Made by a program: the position numbers and the translations under genes. Source: Neisseriales bacterium (GTDB lineage: Bacteria > Pseudomonadota > Gammaproteobacteria > Burkholderiales > UBA11063). Taken from it: a stretch of DNA of 64,000 bases. Where the stretch lies: the NCBI GenBank assembly GCA_008017155.1, contig SSGX01000014.1:1-64000 (forward strand). The letters are read 5' to 3'. Below, in pieces: positions 45,661 through 55,296 of this stretch; position 1 is the stretch's first letter, and the number at the start of each line of letters is the position of its first letter. Under the pieces are notes generated by a model that had not been told where the DNA came from, did no database searches, and saw only the letters and a program-made list of their open reading frames with translations.

Positions 45661-45747
45661 TTGATAAAGTATGTGAAAGACGACTATTCAGGTCATTTAC
45701 CAATCGTATATGGTTAAAAAGCTAGATTAATATAAAGGGGTCAAATA

Positions 45748-45778
45748 AAAAGGGAGTAATTATGTTACCCCCTTTTTT
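45748..45778. terminator. Bidirectional terminator between convergent lipoprotein genes
   Basis: AAAAGGG-A-GTAA pairs with TTAC-C-CCCTTTT, with one A-C mismatch, and has T tracts on both strands. It lies just past the 3' ends of both paralogues. Confidence 0.75.
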
Positions 45779-45785
45779 ATTATTC

Positions 45786-47414
45786 TTATGGTTGATAGTA
45801 GTAAGTAGCTATTCCACTACTTGCTTGTGCAGGTGACGTATTTTGATATGCTATTGCCGGTTGATAGCTGTATGGTGGTTGATATGGTGGCTGCAATAAC
45901 ATTGTCATGAACGTATAGGTTCCATAATTATTGGGACTATTCGGTAGCATTGAGCCAAGCTGACTCCATGAGTTGCTTGAAGAGGAGTATTGTTGGACAA
46001 CAATATTATTTCCCATGCCAGAATCCTGATAGGCAACAAGAGGAACATTTGTCGCGGGATTTACCGTGATGCTTATGTAAGTCGCTTTACCAACAGATAT
46101 ATTACTACTACCTAAATTTTGCCATGCTCCATTGCTATATGTCATGACAGTCAGTCGATTTTGCGCAGAAGAGTCTTCAAATGCAATATATGGGTTTCCA
46201 GAGGTATCAACAGCTAGGCTTATAAAATTCACTGGGTTCCCAGTAATATTTGGATTGCCGACTAAAGACCAACTCCCACCTTCATTAGTCAGTTCCATTA
46301 CACTAACTCCACCGTTGTAGGATCCATCAGCATATGCAACATATACCGGATATGAGGTACTTACTTGTGTTGGTGTAGCAGCTACATGAACTTGAGAAAC
46401 AGTTCCTGAGGTTATTGAGGTTTCTCCAGTTAGATTCGTATTAAAAATACTTAGCTTTCCATTGCCACGGTATGCTGGAGCATAACAAGTACCACTCTCA
46501 ACTGTTATTGATGATGCTCCGTAATTTGTGGTATCACTAAAGGCAATTATTTGGTATCCATCACCTGGAGCCAATGCCATCCAAGCATTATTTGATGTTA
46601 CATCATGAGAGATTGGATTTGGACATTGAACCCCTATTCCGGTTCCTATATATGTATAACTTTGTAAGTATGCGGCTTTTCGCGATGAACTGAAGTTAAT
46701 CTTATCTGGAAGTGCTTTTAGGAAGGCAATTATTGGATTATCTTCAGGATTAGACTCTGAAAGATACATAATATTCACATTAAATTGACCATCAACTGCA
46801 ATTGACGTGCTTGCCGAGCCAAGAGACATATTTAATGTACCTGCAATTTGTTGCCAACTTTGAGTTGATTGTCCAAAATTATAGCGATAGATATTTAAGC
46901 TTTCATTTCCTTGGTATGCTAAGTAAAGATTACCAAGCTGATCACTAGTTAGACCTACATTATTAGCTCTACCATTTACTTGTGGTGTATTTGCAGTTGC
47001 AGTCCAACCTGATAACGGGATCGAGACATTTACAGTAGCTTGAGGTGCGAGATAACCAACAGCTGCTGCTATAATCGCGGTTGATTCTTGTTGACTTTCA
47101 GCTGTTATCTGTATAGTACAATTTGGTGCAAGAGAAGAGAGTGTACAGTAACTAGGAGATATATTTACTAATTGTAATGGAGATTCTTGTAACGATACAA
47201 TCATTGGAGCAACTGCGCTACTTCCCGTTAGGGATAAAATGATACTACTAGTCTCTCCAACGCCAAGGTTAACTGTAGTTGTATTGAAAGATAGTTGCCC
47301 AGCCACAACGTTTGTACTATTATTAGTGCTACCGCCACCTAATGGCACACAGCCACAGATCACCAAAACTAACAAATAGAAAAACACAAAATAATTAATT
47401 TTTTTTTGATTCAT
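45786..47414 (-). CDS. Lipoprotein paralogue with one Ig-like repeat and beta-propeller-like C-terminus
   Basis: The ATG at 47414 is chosen; a GTG at 47423 adds three residues. The signal peptide ends LVICGC, so Cys22 (or Cys20) is lipidated. One Ig-like repeat (GQLSFNTTTVNLGVGETSS..., with its Cys pair) is followed by the same C-terminal module as the convergent gene: LSGWTATANTPQVNGRANN, FISLAVDTSGNPYIAFED and YISITVNPATNVPLVAYQD. Codons 3-5 hold a nine-A tract (47399-47407 on the + strand as T), a possible slippage site just after the start. Role unknown. Confidence 0.8.
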   Translation of the reverse strand: MNQKKINYFVFFYLLVLVICGCVPLGGGSTNNSTNVVAGQLSFNTTTVNLGVGETSSIILSLTGSSAVAPMIVSLQESPLQLVNISPSYCTLSSLAPNCTIQITAESQQESTAIIAAAVGYLAPQATVNVSIPLSGWTATANTPQVNGRANNVGLTSDQLGNLYLAYQGNESLNIYRYNFGQSTQSWQQIAGTLNMSLGSASTSIAVDGQFNVNIMYLSESNPEDNPIIAFLKALPDKINFSSSRKAAYLQSYTYIGTGIGVQCPNPISHDVTSNNAWMALAPGDGYQIIAFSDTTNYGASSITVESGTCYAPAYRGNGKLSIFNTNLTGETSITSGTVSQVHVAATPTQVSTSYPVYVAYADGSYNGGVSVMELTNEGGSWSLVGNPNITGNPVNFISLAVDTSGNPYIAFEDSSAQNRLTVMTYSNGAWQNLGSSNISVGKATYISITVNPATNVPLVAYQDSGMGNNIVVQQYSSSSNSWSQLGSMLPNSPNNYGTYTFMTMLLQPPYQPPYSYQPAIAYQNTSPAQASSGIATYYYQP

Positions 47415-47521
47415 ATAGTTCACAAAGTTTGATTTGAAATATTAATAGGAGAATCATTTTATCATTTTTTATATTTATCTGTTAGACTTATCTTAAGGAT
47501 CAGCGCTAAGTAGTGGTTTTA

Positions 47522-47530
47522 TGATAAAAT
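47522..47530 (+). promoter_or_regulatory. Extended -10 promoter candidate for acnA
   Basis: TGATAAAAT lies 21 bases before the acnA start at 47552, or 33 before the alternative ATG at 47564. Confidence 0.5.
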
Positions 47531-47551
47531 AATAGAGAAAATTATATTTTA

Positions 47552-50257
47552 ATGGTGACAAAGATGCATAATCTGTTTAATACTCAGTCTGAAATTAGTA
47601 CCTCAAGTGGAAAGTCTTACAAATATTACTCCCTACCCAAATTAGCCGATGCAGGTTTTAATCTCAAAAAACTCCCTGTATCAATAAGAATTGTTCTAGA
47701 AGCAGTGTTGCGCAATTACGACAACATCAAGGTTAATGAAGAGCATGTTAAACAATTAGCCAACTGGCAGGCAAAAGGTGAACGCGTTGATGAGATTCCT
47801 TTTGTAGTTGCTCGTGTAGTATTGCAGGATTTTACCGGGGTTCCTCTATTATGTGATTTGGCAGCAATGCGTACCGTTGCTGATAAACTTGGTAAGGATT
47901 CAAAAATCGTTGAACCACTAGTGCCTGTCGATTTGGTCGTTGATCATTCGGTACAAGTTGATTATTATGGTAATCCAAATGCGTTACGTCAAAATATGGA
48001 GCTTGAATTTGAGCGCAATAATGAGCGTTACCAGTTTATGAAATGGGGAATGCAGGCTTTTGATACCTTTGGTGTAGTTCCTCCGGGCATTGGTATCGTG
48101 CATCAGGTTAATTTGGAATATTTATTCCGTGGTGTGCAGCATAAAGGTGATGTTGTATATCCTGATACCCTAGTTGGTACTGATTCGCATACAACCATGA
48201 TTAATGGCGTTGGTGTAGTTGGTTGGGGTGTTGGTGGTATTGAAGCGGAGGCCGGCATGCTTGGGCAACCAGTTTATTTCTTGACTCCTGATGTAGTTGG
48301 GGTTGAACTTAAAGGTAAACTAAATGAAGGTGTGTTGGCGACTGATCTGGTTTTGACTATTACTGAAATGCTACGTAAAGAGAAAGTAGTTGGTAAATTT
48401 GTTGAATTTTATGGTGAAGGTGCAGCTAGCTTATCAGTTACTGACCGGGCAACGATTGCTAATATGGCACCTGAATATGGCGCGACCATGGGCTTCTTTC
48501 CAGTTGATAGTGAAACTGTACGTTTTATGCGTGCAACCGGGCGTAAAGAAGAAGATTGCGAATTATTTGAAAAATATTTCAAAGCGCAGGAATTATTCGG
48601 TATGCCGAAAACTGGTGAAATTGAATATACCAAATCTTTGAGTCTTGATTTATCAACCATTAAGCCTTCATTAGCTGGTCCAAAACGTCCACAAGACCGG
48701 ATTGAGCTTGGTAGTATGAAATCAACTTTCAACTCGCTATTTGTGAAACCAATTGCTGAAAATGGCTTTAATAAAAAAGCTGAAGATTTAACTGCACGCT
48801 ATCCAACTAAACTTGATGGTGTAGATATCGGTAATGGCGATGTGTTAATCGCTGCAATTACTTCATGTACTAATACTTCAAATCCAACAGTACTTTTGGG
48901 TGCTGGTTTATTGGCTAAAAAAGCAGTCGAAAAAGGTTTACATGTTCATAAACGAGTAAAAACTTCTCTCGCGCCGGGTTCTCGTGTAGTTACTGAATAT
49001 CTGGCTAAGTCTGGTTTACAGCCATATCTTGACCAGCTTGGCTTTAATATTGTTGGTTATGGTTGTACTACTTGTATTGGTAATGCTGGTGATTTAAAAC
49101 CGGAAGTAAATGAAGTTATCAGTGCTAATGATGTTATTGGCTGTGCGGTATTATCTGGAAATCGTAATTTTGAAGCGCGGATTCATCCAAATATCAAAGG
49201 TAATTTCTTGGCATCTCCGCCATTGGTGGTAGCATTTGCAATTGCTGGGCGGGTTAATATTGATATGACTAGCGAACCAATTGGTAAAGGTAGTGATGGT
49301 AAAGATGTATATCTTAAAGACATTTGGCCAACTAGTGAAGAAATTGCTAGTTTGATGCACTTGGCACAAAATCCAGATACATTTAAAAAACTTTATTCTG
49401 ATTTCACGTCAGGTCATGATCTATGGAATAATGTTAAATCTTCTACTGGTAATGTCTATACTTGGCCTGAATCAACTTATATTGCTGAGCCACCATTCTT
49501 TACTGACTTTGGCATGACTTATTCAGATATTGGTGATATTAATAATGCGAAGCCGTTATTAATTGTTGGTGATTCCGTTACTACTGATCATATTTCACCA
49601 GCTGGTTCATTTAAGGCAACTACTCCTGCTGGAAAATACTTACAGGAGCGAGGAGTTGAACCAAAAGACTTCAATTCATACGGTTCACGGCGTGGGCATC
49701 ATGAAGTTATGATGCGTGGAACTTTTGCCAATGTGCGGATCAAAAACTTAATGATTCCAGCTAAAGCTGATGGTTCACGAGTTGAGGGTGGTTATACGCT
49801 ATACAATGGTGAGCAGACAACTGTTTATGAAGCCGCAATGAAATATGTGAATAGTAACACTCCAACTGTCGTTATTGCTGGAGAAGAATACGGTACAGGT
49901 TCTTCGCGTGACTGGGCAGCAAAAGGAACTCAATTACTTGGCGTTAAAGCAGTAGTTGCCAAGAGCTTTGAGCGGATTCATCGTTCAAATCTAGTTGGTA
50001 TGGGTGTGTTACCACTGCAGTTTAAGGCTGGTGAGTCTGCTGATAGTCTTGGATTAACTGGAACTGAAACCTATTCGGTGCTTGGGGTTACTAATGATCT
50101 TAAAGCACAACAAGATTTGACGCTACGTATTACCTATGCTGATGGAAAATCGAAAGATGTTTCTGTTTTATGTCGGATTGATACCCCAATTGAAGTTGAA
50201 TACTACAAACATGGTGGTATTCTTCCGTATGTATTGCGTGAGATCTTGAGTAAATAA
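47552..50257 (+). CDS. acnA: Aconitate hydratase A
   Basis: The 901-residue protein follows the AcnA/IRP layout: [27 protein letters not shown] at the start, [32 protein letters not shown], and the cluster ligands in [10 protein letters not shown] and [11 protein letters not shown]. It interconverts citrate and isocitrate with a 4Fe-4S cluster; bacterial AcnA is often the stress-stable form. An ATG at 47564 has GGTGAC upstream and may be the true start. It is a single-gene unit ending in a strong terminator. An acnB homologue is not in this window. Confidence 0.96.
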   Translation: MVTKMHNLFNTQSEISTSSGKSYKYYSLPKLADAGFNLKKLPVSIRIVLEAVLRNYDNIKVNEEHVKQLANWQAKGERVDEIPFVVARVVLQDFTGVPLLCDLAAMRTVADKLGKDSKIVEPLVPVDLVVDHSVQVDYYGNPNALRQNMELEFERNNERYQFMKWGMQAFDTFGVVPPGIGIVHQVNLEYLFRGVQHKGDVVYPDTLVGTDSHTTMINGVGVVGWGVGGIEAEAGMLGQPVYFLTPDVVGVELKGKLNEGVLATDLVLTITEMLRKEKVVGKFVEFYGEGAASLSVTDRATIANMAPEYGATMGFFPVDSETVRFMRATGRKEEDCELFEKYFKAQELFGMPKTGEIEYTKSLSLDLSTIKPSLAGPKRPQDRIELGSMKSTFNSLFVKPIAENGFNKKAEDLTARYPTKLDGVDIGNGDVLIAAITSCTNTSNPTVLLGAGLLAKKAVEKGLHVHKRVKTSLAPGSRVVTEYLAKSGLQPYLDQLGFNIVGYGCTTCIGNAGDLKPEVNEVISANDVIGCAVLSGNRNFEARIHPNIKGNFLASPPLVVAFAIAGRVNIDMTSEPIGKGSDGKDVYLKDIWPTSEEIASLMHLAQNPDTFKKLYSDFTSGHDLWNNVKSSTGNVYTWPESTYIAEPPFFTDFGMTYSDIGDINNAKPLLIVGDSVTTDHISPAGSFKATTPAGKYLQERGVEPKDFNSYGSRRGHHEVMMRGTFANVRIKNLMIPAKADGSRVEGGYTLYNGEQTTVYEAAMKYVNSNTPTVVIAGEEYGTGSSRDWAAKGTQLLGVKAVVAKSFERIHRSNLVGMGVLPLQFKAGESADSLGLTGTETYSVLGVTNDLKAQQDLTLRITYADGKSKDVSVLCRIDTPIEVEYYKHGGILPYVLREILSK

Positions 50258-50401
50258 ACAAGTAACTGTTAGACTATCTCGTAATGGCTATGTTGCAAGG
50301 CTACAGTGTACTTCTCAAGTAAACCACGAAGCCTTACCTTTTGCTCTTACTACATACTCCGGCAGTTATAGTGGTACGCTTCTCCAATAATTATAATAAG
50401 C

Positions 50402-50430
50402 AAAAGCCCCGTAAAGAATACGGGGCTTTT
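50402..50430 (+). terminator. acnA terminator
   Basis: AAAAGCCCCGTA-(AAGAA)-TACGGGGCTTTT is a 12-bp perfect stem. It lies about 145 bases after the acnA stop, so the transcript has a long 3' tail. Confidence 0.9.
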
Positions 50431-50443
50431 CATCAAGATGAAA

Positions 50444-50470
50444 AAATTTCTGGATATTTTCCAGAAATTT
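50444..50470 (-). terminator. Terminator of the SleB-like gene
   Basis: On the reverse strand AAATTTCTGGA-(AAATA)-TCCAGAAATTT continues into TTT, directly after the stop codon of the 50476-50892 gene. Confidence 0.85.
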
Positions 50471-50475
50471 CTGTT

Positions 50476-50892
50476 TTATGCATTATAGAAAATAAAGTTT
50501 TTTGTTTTATAGGCAACTTGCATTCTTTGCGCCCATTTTGGTTGTGATATTGATTTGTCATAGTAGTGGGTCATACTATCTGAAATTTTAAGCTTGCTGC
50601 TACCATCTTCCGATTGATTTACATTGTCGAAAGCACGAATTAATTGTGCAGTATCACTTAGCTTATAATAAGCAATCATCTCACTATAGTTCTTAAATTT
50701 AAGTTTTTTAGGTGTAGTATTAGTCCAGCTAAACTGGTTCTTTGCAAAAACAACATTACATGCATCTTGATTGGTATCGTGCATGCGGTTTATAACTACC
50801 CGATTTATTAATTGACATTCTGTATCTGAGGCACTACGGCACTCTTTATATAAGTTAATTGCCATGCATAAGTTCGCCGTGACTACTAACAT
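50476..50892 (-). CDS. SleB-like cell-wall hydrolase, short form
   Basis: The 138-residue protein matches the Hydrolase_2/SleB fold: a Glu17 in LYKECRSASDTECQLINRVVINRM, at the place of the catalytic Glu, then CNVVFAKNQFSWTN. SleB-type enzymes are lytic transglycosylases that cut peptidoglycan. AAAGGAG lies eight bases before the ATG, which fixes this start, so the protein has almost no sequence before the domain and no clear signal peptide. It would need another route to the cell wall, or act after lysis. Neighbours acnA and rluC are unrelated. Confidence 0.75.
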   Translation of the reverse strand: MLVVTANLCMAINLYKECRSASDTECQLINRVVINRMHDTNQDACNVVFAKNQFSWTNTTPKKLKFKNYSEMIAYYKLSDTAQLIRAFDNVNQSEDGSSKLKISDSMTHYYDKSISQPKWAQRMQVAYKTKNFIFYNA

Positions 50893-51217
50893 ACCTTTTC
50901 TCCTTTTAAGGGATAGACTAAGATTGAGTTCCTTTGTTTAAAGTCTATATGGTTTATGCTTATACAAACAGTGTAAGCTTTTCGATAAGGGCGTATTATT
51001 ACATAAGATTATTTATTTGTCAATAGCTCATCTTTTGTAAGGTACTGATTTTATTTATTTTAATATTGGAATTTTGCAAACAAAAAAGCCATTTTTCTGG
51101 CTTTTTAGTTGTAATATTTAGTTTTGATTGTTCTATTTTTGATATAAAGTGGTTGATTGTGTTGTTTATTGCTTCGGAAAAGGTGCGATAAAATATTTTT
51201 TTGTAGATATTTGTAGT
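50893..51217. other. Intergenic region of 325 bases
   Basis: Next to the rluC side it contains the terminator at 51082-51106; the rest is AT-rich and should hold the promoter of the SleB-like gene. I see no further gene. Confidence 0.5.
51082..51106 (-). terminator. rluC terminator
   Basis: AAAAAGCC-(8-base loop)-GGCTTTTT is followed by T on the reverse strand, about 110 bases after the rluC stop. It is nearly symmetric and could work in both directions. Confidence 0.75.
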
Positions 51218-52165
51218 TCATTCCTCTCTCAGTTTGTTAATGAAGGCTTTTAGGGGTAGGGGTAGTTCAGAATTTATTTCAATATTTTTTTCAGTAATGG
51301 GGTGTATAAATTTTATATGATAGGCGTGAAGAAACATGCGTTTTAATCCTTTCTTCTGTAGTAAATCATTACTGGCAAAATCGCCATATTTTTCATCACC
51401 AGCAATAGGGTAGCCAATTGATTGTAAGTGAATTCTAATTTGATGTGTTCTTCCTGTTTGTAGCGAGGCGCTCAATAGGGTAAACTCTTTGAATCGTTCT
51501 TTGACAGTAAAAATTGTATGTGAAAACTGACCATTTTCATGATCAATCTTAACTTTCCGCTCACCAGACTTTGTTGTATACTTAAAAATTGGTAATTTTA
51601 CATTTCGCTTGTTATCGGGAATTACTCCGATGCCTAAAGCATAGTACTCCTTCAGCATTAAATTATTCTTCATTAACTCCTGAAGTTTGATCAGTGCATT
51701 TCTTTTTTTTGCAAGAATAAGGATTCCAGAGGTTTCTTTATCAAGCCGATGTGCTAGTTCGAGAAATTTATGATCAAGATTTTGCCTAAGCTGTTCAATA
51801 ACACCAAATGATACTCCGCTGCCTCCGTGACAAGCTGTCCCCGCTGGCTTATCAATTATCAGATAATAATCATCTTCAAATAAAACCGGGAAAGTCGTTT
51901 TTGGAATATTGTTTTTTTCTTCGGTCGTAGCTATTCTGATTGGAGGAATGCGGATAGAATCACCTATTTCAACTTTTGTACTTGCATCCGCTCTGGATTT
52001 ATTTATCCGGACTTCTCCATTTCTTATAATTTTATAAATATGGCTCTTTGGGACACCTTTTAAGATCTTTATCAAAAGATTATCTAAACGTTGGCTTTCC
52101 TCATTTTCTGTTATTTCATAAAAATTTACTTGGTTTCTGTTTAATTCATTCATTAGGAAGTCCAT
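51218..52165 (-). CDS. rluC: 23S rRNA pseudouridine synthase RluC
   Basis: An N-terminal S4 RNA-binding domain (QRLDNLLIKILKGVPKSHIYKIIRNGEVRINK) precedes the catalytic domain with Asp in HRLDKETSGILILAKK. Similarity in the S4 region, and the IPPIRIA segment, to E. coli RluC favours RluC over RluD or RluA. RluC makes pseudouridines 955, 2504 and 2580 in 23S rRNA (E. coli numbering). It is divergent from rne, as in E. coli. Two ATGs (52165 and 52153) are possible; neither has a strong ribosome site. Confidence 0.92.
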   Translation of the reverse strand: MDFLMNELNRNQVNFYEITENEESQRLDNLLIKILKGVPKSHIYKIIRNGEVRINKSRADASTKVEIGDSIRIPPIRIATTEEKNNIPKTTFPVLFEDDYYLIIDKPAGTACHGGSGVSFGVIEQLRQNLDHKFLELAHRLDKETSGILILAKKRNALIKLQELMKNNLMLKEYYALGIGVIPDNKRNVKLPIFKYTTKSGERKVKIDHENGQFSHTIFTVKERFKEFTLLSASLQTGRTHQIRIHLQSIGYPIAGDEKYGDFASNDLLQKKGLKRMFLHAYHIKFIHPITEKNIEINSELPLPLKAFINKLREE

Positions 52166-52717
52166 TTTAGTTTATAATTATAGATTGATTTATGCTTGGC
52201 GTAATTGTAACTTATTTTTGGTCTAAAAGTATTTGTGTTCCAGTTAGACCCAACTGGTTATCAGAAATAAGGTGTCTGGTTCAATGCGGAGGAGATATGT
52301 AATTGTACATTGACAGAATTTACATATTAGCAGTTTAAGTCAATAGGATTAAGTTTTATTTTAAATATATTCAGCTAATTAGCTATTTCTTTTGTTTAAT
52401 TTTAATTATATATCAAACTGATAAATGTGTTCAGCAGTCGCCTAATATACGGCTATTAAAAAATATTAATTTATTAAGTGATCTAAATGTAATGTTGCTA
52501 AAAACCTATGTGAAATATACTGTTCATCAGCAATTGATTTAATAATCGTTGCACAGCAGTTTTAAATATTATTTTGGGCTGGTTAAAGCTTAAAATTGGT
52601 TGTTATTAGGTAACTATTATAGTGGTTTTATTTATAACCAAATTTTAATTTCTTGCAATATAGTAATTTTAAATAAACAAGAAGATAGCTTAATTAGCCA
52701 AAAGGATCTGATTAAGC
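52166..52717. promoter_or_regulatory. rluC-rne divergent region with long rne leader
   Basis: This 552-base region has no ORF. A 6-bp hairpin CCAGTT-AGACCC-AACTGG lies at 52240-52257. Nearer rne, TTGGTT (52596-52601) pairs with AACCAA (52636-52641), with an inner GGTT/AACC hairpin at 52624-52639. In E. coli, rne has a long 5' UTR through which RNase E controls its own mRNA; by analogy this may be such a leader. The promoters are not clear to me. Confidence 0.45.
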
Positions 52718-55237
52718 ATGAAAAGAATGTTATTTAATGCAACTTATGCGGAAGAGCTAAGAGTTGCAACTGTCGATGGGCAGCGATTAATTAATTTTGA
52801 TATCGAAACCAGTAGTAAAGAGCAGCGCCGTGGTAATATCTATAAAGGTGTAGTAACCCGAGTTGAACCTTCACTTGAAGCTTGTTTTGTTGATTATGGT
52901 ACTGAAAAACAAGGGTTTCTACCATTTAAAGAAATTGATTTCCGTTATCTTCCAGAAGTAAATGGTCAACGTGGTCGTGATTTTACTAAGTTACCAGAAG
53001 GTACCGAGTTAATTGTTCAGGTAGAAAAAGATGAGCGTGGTAATAAAGGTGCTGCATTAACAAGCTATATTACCTTACCAGGACGTTATTTGGTATTAAT
53101 GCCTAATAATTCCCGTGCTGGTGGCATCTCAAGGCGTATTGAAGGCGATGACCGTGATGAATTAAAATCATTAATGAGTCAGCTCGAAGTTCCACATGGT
53201 ATGAGCGTTATTCTAAGAACAGCAGCATTAGGTCGAGTTGTAGAAGAGTTACAATGGGATTTAACTTATCTACTTAAATTATGGTCAGCAATAAAAATTG
53301 CCGCAACAGAGCAAAAAGGGTCTTTCCTGATTTATCAGGAAAGCAGTCTGGTAATTCGTTCTATCCGTGATCATTTTAGCCCAGATATAACTGAGGTTTT
53401 GATTGATACTGAAGAAGTTTATAATCAGGCACGTCAGTTTATGGCACATGTGATGCCTAATTATGCTGAGCGTATCAAATTTTATCGCGATGATGTTCCA
53501 CTATTTTCACGATTCCAAATCGAGCATCAGATTGAGTCAGTTTATTCGAGATCAGTGAATTTACCATCCGGTGGCTCAATTGTTATCGACCATACAGAAG
53601 CCCTAACTGCCGTTGATGTAAACTCAGCAAAAGCAAATAAGGGTGCAGATATTGAAACTACTGCTTTTTTGACTAATCTTGAGGCTGCAGAAGAGGTTGC
53701 TAGACAGTTACGGTTACGTGATTTGGGTGGTTTGGTAGTAGTTGACTTCATTGATATGGAAAATCCACGTAATCAGCGCGAACTGGAAAATCATTTTAAA
53801 TTGCAACTAGGTCTTGATCGCGCGCGAATTCAAATGGGTAAACTTTCTAAATTTGGTTTACTTGAATTATCACGTCAACGGCTACAATCTTCTCTAGATG
53901 AGTCAAGTTCAGTTGCGTGTCCTCGATGTGCAGGTGTAGGGACAATTCGTGGGATTGAATCTAGCGCATTACACATCTTACGTATAGTTCAGGAAGAAAC
54001 TGTAAAAAACGGCAATCATTTATCTGCATTACACGTGCAGTTGCCAGTAGATGTTGCTACTTATCTTTTAAATGAACGTCGTGATGATGTCGCAAAAATA
54101 GAAGCCAGGATGAAGGTTAAAATTGTTTTGATACCTAATGTTCATTTGGATTCTCCTAATTATCGGATTAAAAAACTTTCATACGATAACTATGATAACA
54201 ATTTTAATAAGTCAAGTTATAATCTGGTAGAAGTACCTGAAGAAACACCTGGTTATAAAGCTGCGAGTAATAAACCAGAACTTCCAGCAAATAGACAGCC
54301 AGTGGTACAGGGCATTCAAGAAAATCCTCCGGCTCCTGTAATTGAACCACGTAAGTCTAAATCTTTGTTTGGTGGTCTTGTTAAGAAAATCGGCGAATTA
54401 TTTGCAAATAAGCCAGAAGAAGTTAAACCTTCGCAAAATAAAAATCAGCGTAAACGTCCTGTGAATAATCAACGTAGTAATTCGGGTTACCGTCAGCGTG
54501 ATACAGAACAGCGTAATGAGACACGAGCTAATAATTCTTCACGCGAAGCTCGTTCTGAACAAGTTACTATTGATGGACAAAAAGTTCGCCCAGTTGCAGT
54601 TACTAAAAGCAATGATAGGATACAGACTGTGCGTCCGTCACAACCAAACGCATTTGTGAAAAGTGAATCTAAAAATGAAGCACCAGCAAAAGCGGAACGC
54701 GAGCGACAACAAGTAGAAAAATCAGAGCGTCCTGAAAAGCAAGAGCGTAATCGAAATAATCAACGGAATAATGTAAAGCAAAATAATGTTGAAAGAAAAG
54801 AAGTTTCTGCTCCATCTCAATATCGTCAAAAGGTAGTAGCGGCTGAACCGTTAAAAGTTAATCTACTTCCAGATGATAAGATTAATGTAGCGTCGAAGAA
54901 TGTTACACCACAAACAATCTTTGCAGCAAGTGCTTCAGGTGCAGTAGTGGCTACTGTTATTGCAAATCCAGTAATTGCTGATACGGTGGTTAAGGATGAT
55001 AGTAATACTATAAAAATTGAAGTAAACGTAGCGGAAGTTGCCGCAGTTGTTGAGTATATTCCAGAGCCAGTTGATTTAGGTAGTCTGGAACTTGTTTCTA
55101 CGAAAGAGGAGCTACTAGCTCAGGAAATACCGCAGACTGTTGAAATAAAAGGTACACGCTTTAGTGATATTGTAATTGAAGAAAAAGTTATAGATCCAAA
55201 TGTGGTCTATCAACAGGTTGAAACTAAATCATCATAA
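52718..55237 (+). CDS. rne: Ribonuclease E
   Basis: The catalytic half (residues 1-510) has the S1 domain (about 35-120), Mg-binding Asp300 (AVDVNSAK) and Asp343 (VVDFIDM), and the Zn-link CPRC at Cys401/Cys404, all at nearly E. coli positions and spacing. From about residue 510 the sequence becomes disordered, rich in Arg/Asn/Gln/Pro, with likely RNA- and partner-binding stretches (KKIGELFANK; RKRPVNNQRSN). RNase E starts mRNA decay and processes stable RNA. AAAGGATC precedes the ATG. The C-terminal scaffold is shorter than in E. coli (839 versus 1061 residues). Confidence 0.96.
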   Translation: MKRMLFNATYAEELRVATVDGQRLINFDIETSSKEQRRGNIYKGVVTRVEPSLEACFVDYGTEKQGFLPFKEIDFRYLPEVNGQRGRDFTKLPEGTELIVQVEKDERGNKGAALTSYITLPGRYLVLMPNNSRAGGISRRIEGDDRDELKSLMSQLEVPHGMSVILRTAALGRVVEELQWDLTYLLKLWSAIKIAATEQKGSFLIYQESSLVIRSIRDHFSPDITEVLIDTEEVYNQARQFMAHVMPNYAERIKFYRDDVPLFSRFQIEHQIESVYSRSVNLPSGGSIVIDHTEALTAVDVNSAKANKGADIETTAFLTNLEAAEEVARQLRLRDLGGLVVVDFIDMENPRNQRELENHFKLQLGLDRARIQMGKLSKFGLLELSRQRLQSSLDESSSVACPRCAGVGTIRGIESSALHILRIVQEETVKNGNHLSALHVQLPVDVATYLLNERRDDVAKIEARMKVKIVLIPNVHLDSPNYRIKKLSYDNYDNNFNKSSYNLVEVPEETPGYKAASNKPELPANRQPVVQGIQENPPAPVIEPRKSKSLFGGLVKKIGELFANKPEEVKPSQNKNQRKRPVNNQRSNSGYRQRDTEQRNETRANNSSREARSEQVTIDGQKVRPVAVTKSNDRIQTVRPSQPNAFVKSESKNEAPAKAERERQQVEKSERPEKQERNRNNQRNNVKQNNVERKEVSAPSQYRQKVVAAEPLKVNLLPDDKINVASKNVTPQTIFAASASGAVVATVIANPVIADTVVKDDSNTIKIEVNVAEVAAVVEYIPEPVDLGSLELVSTKEELLAQEIPQTVEIKGTRFSDIVIEEKVIDPNVVYQQVETKSS

Positions 55238-55244
55238 ATTTAAA

Positions 55245-55268
55245 GGCACCATTAGTGGTGCCATTTTT
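55245..55268 (+). terminator. rne terminator
   Basis: GGCACCA-(TTAG)-TGGTGCC is followed by ATTTTT. It ends 28 bases before the sdaA start. Confidence 0.9.
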
Positions 55269-55296
55269 CATGCTGCATGGCACAAGGGGAGTTATT

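Noticed and set aside
55255-55296. Extended start for sdaA
   Set aside because: The added residues lie across the rne terminator and are absent from SdaA proteins.
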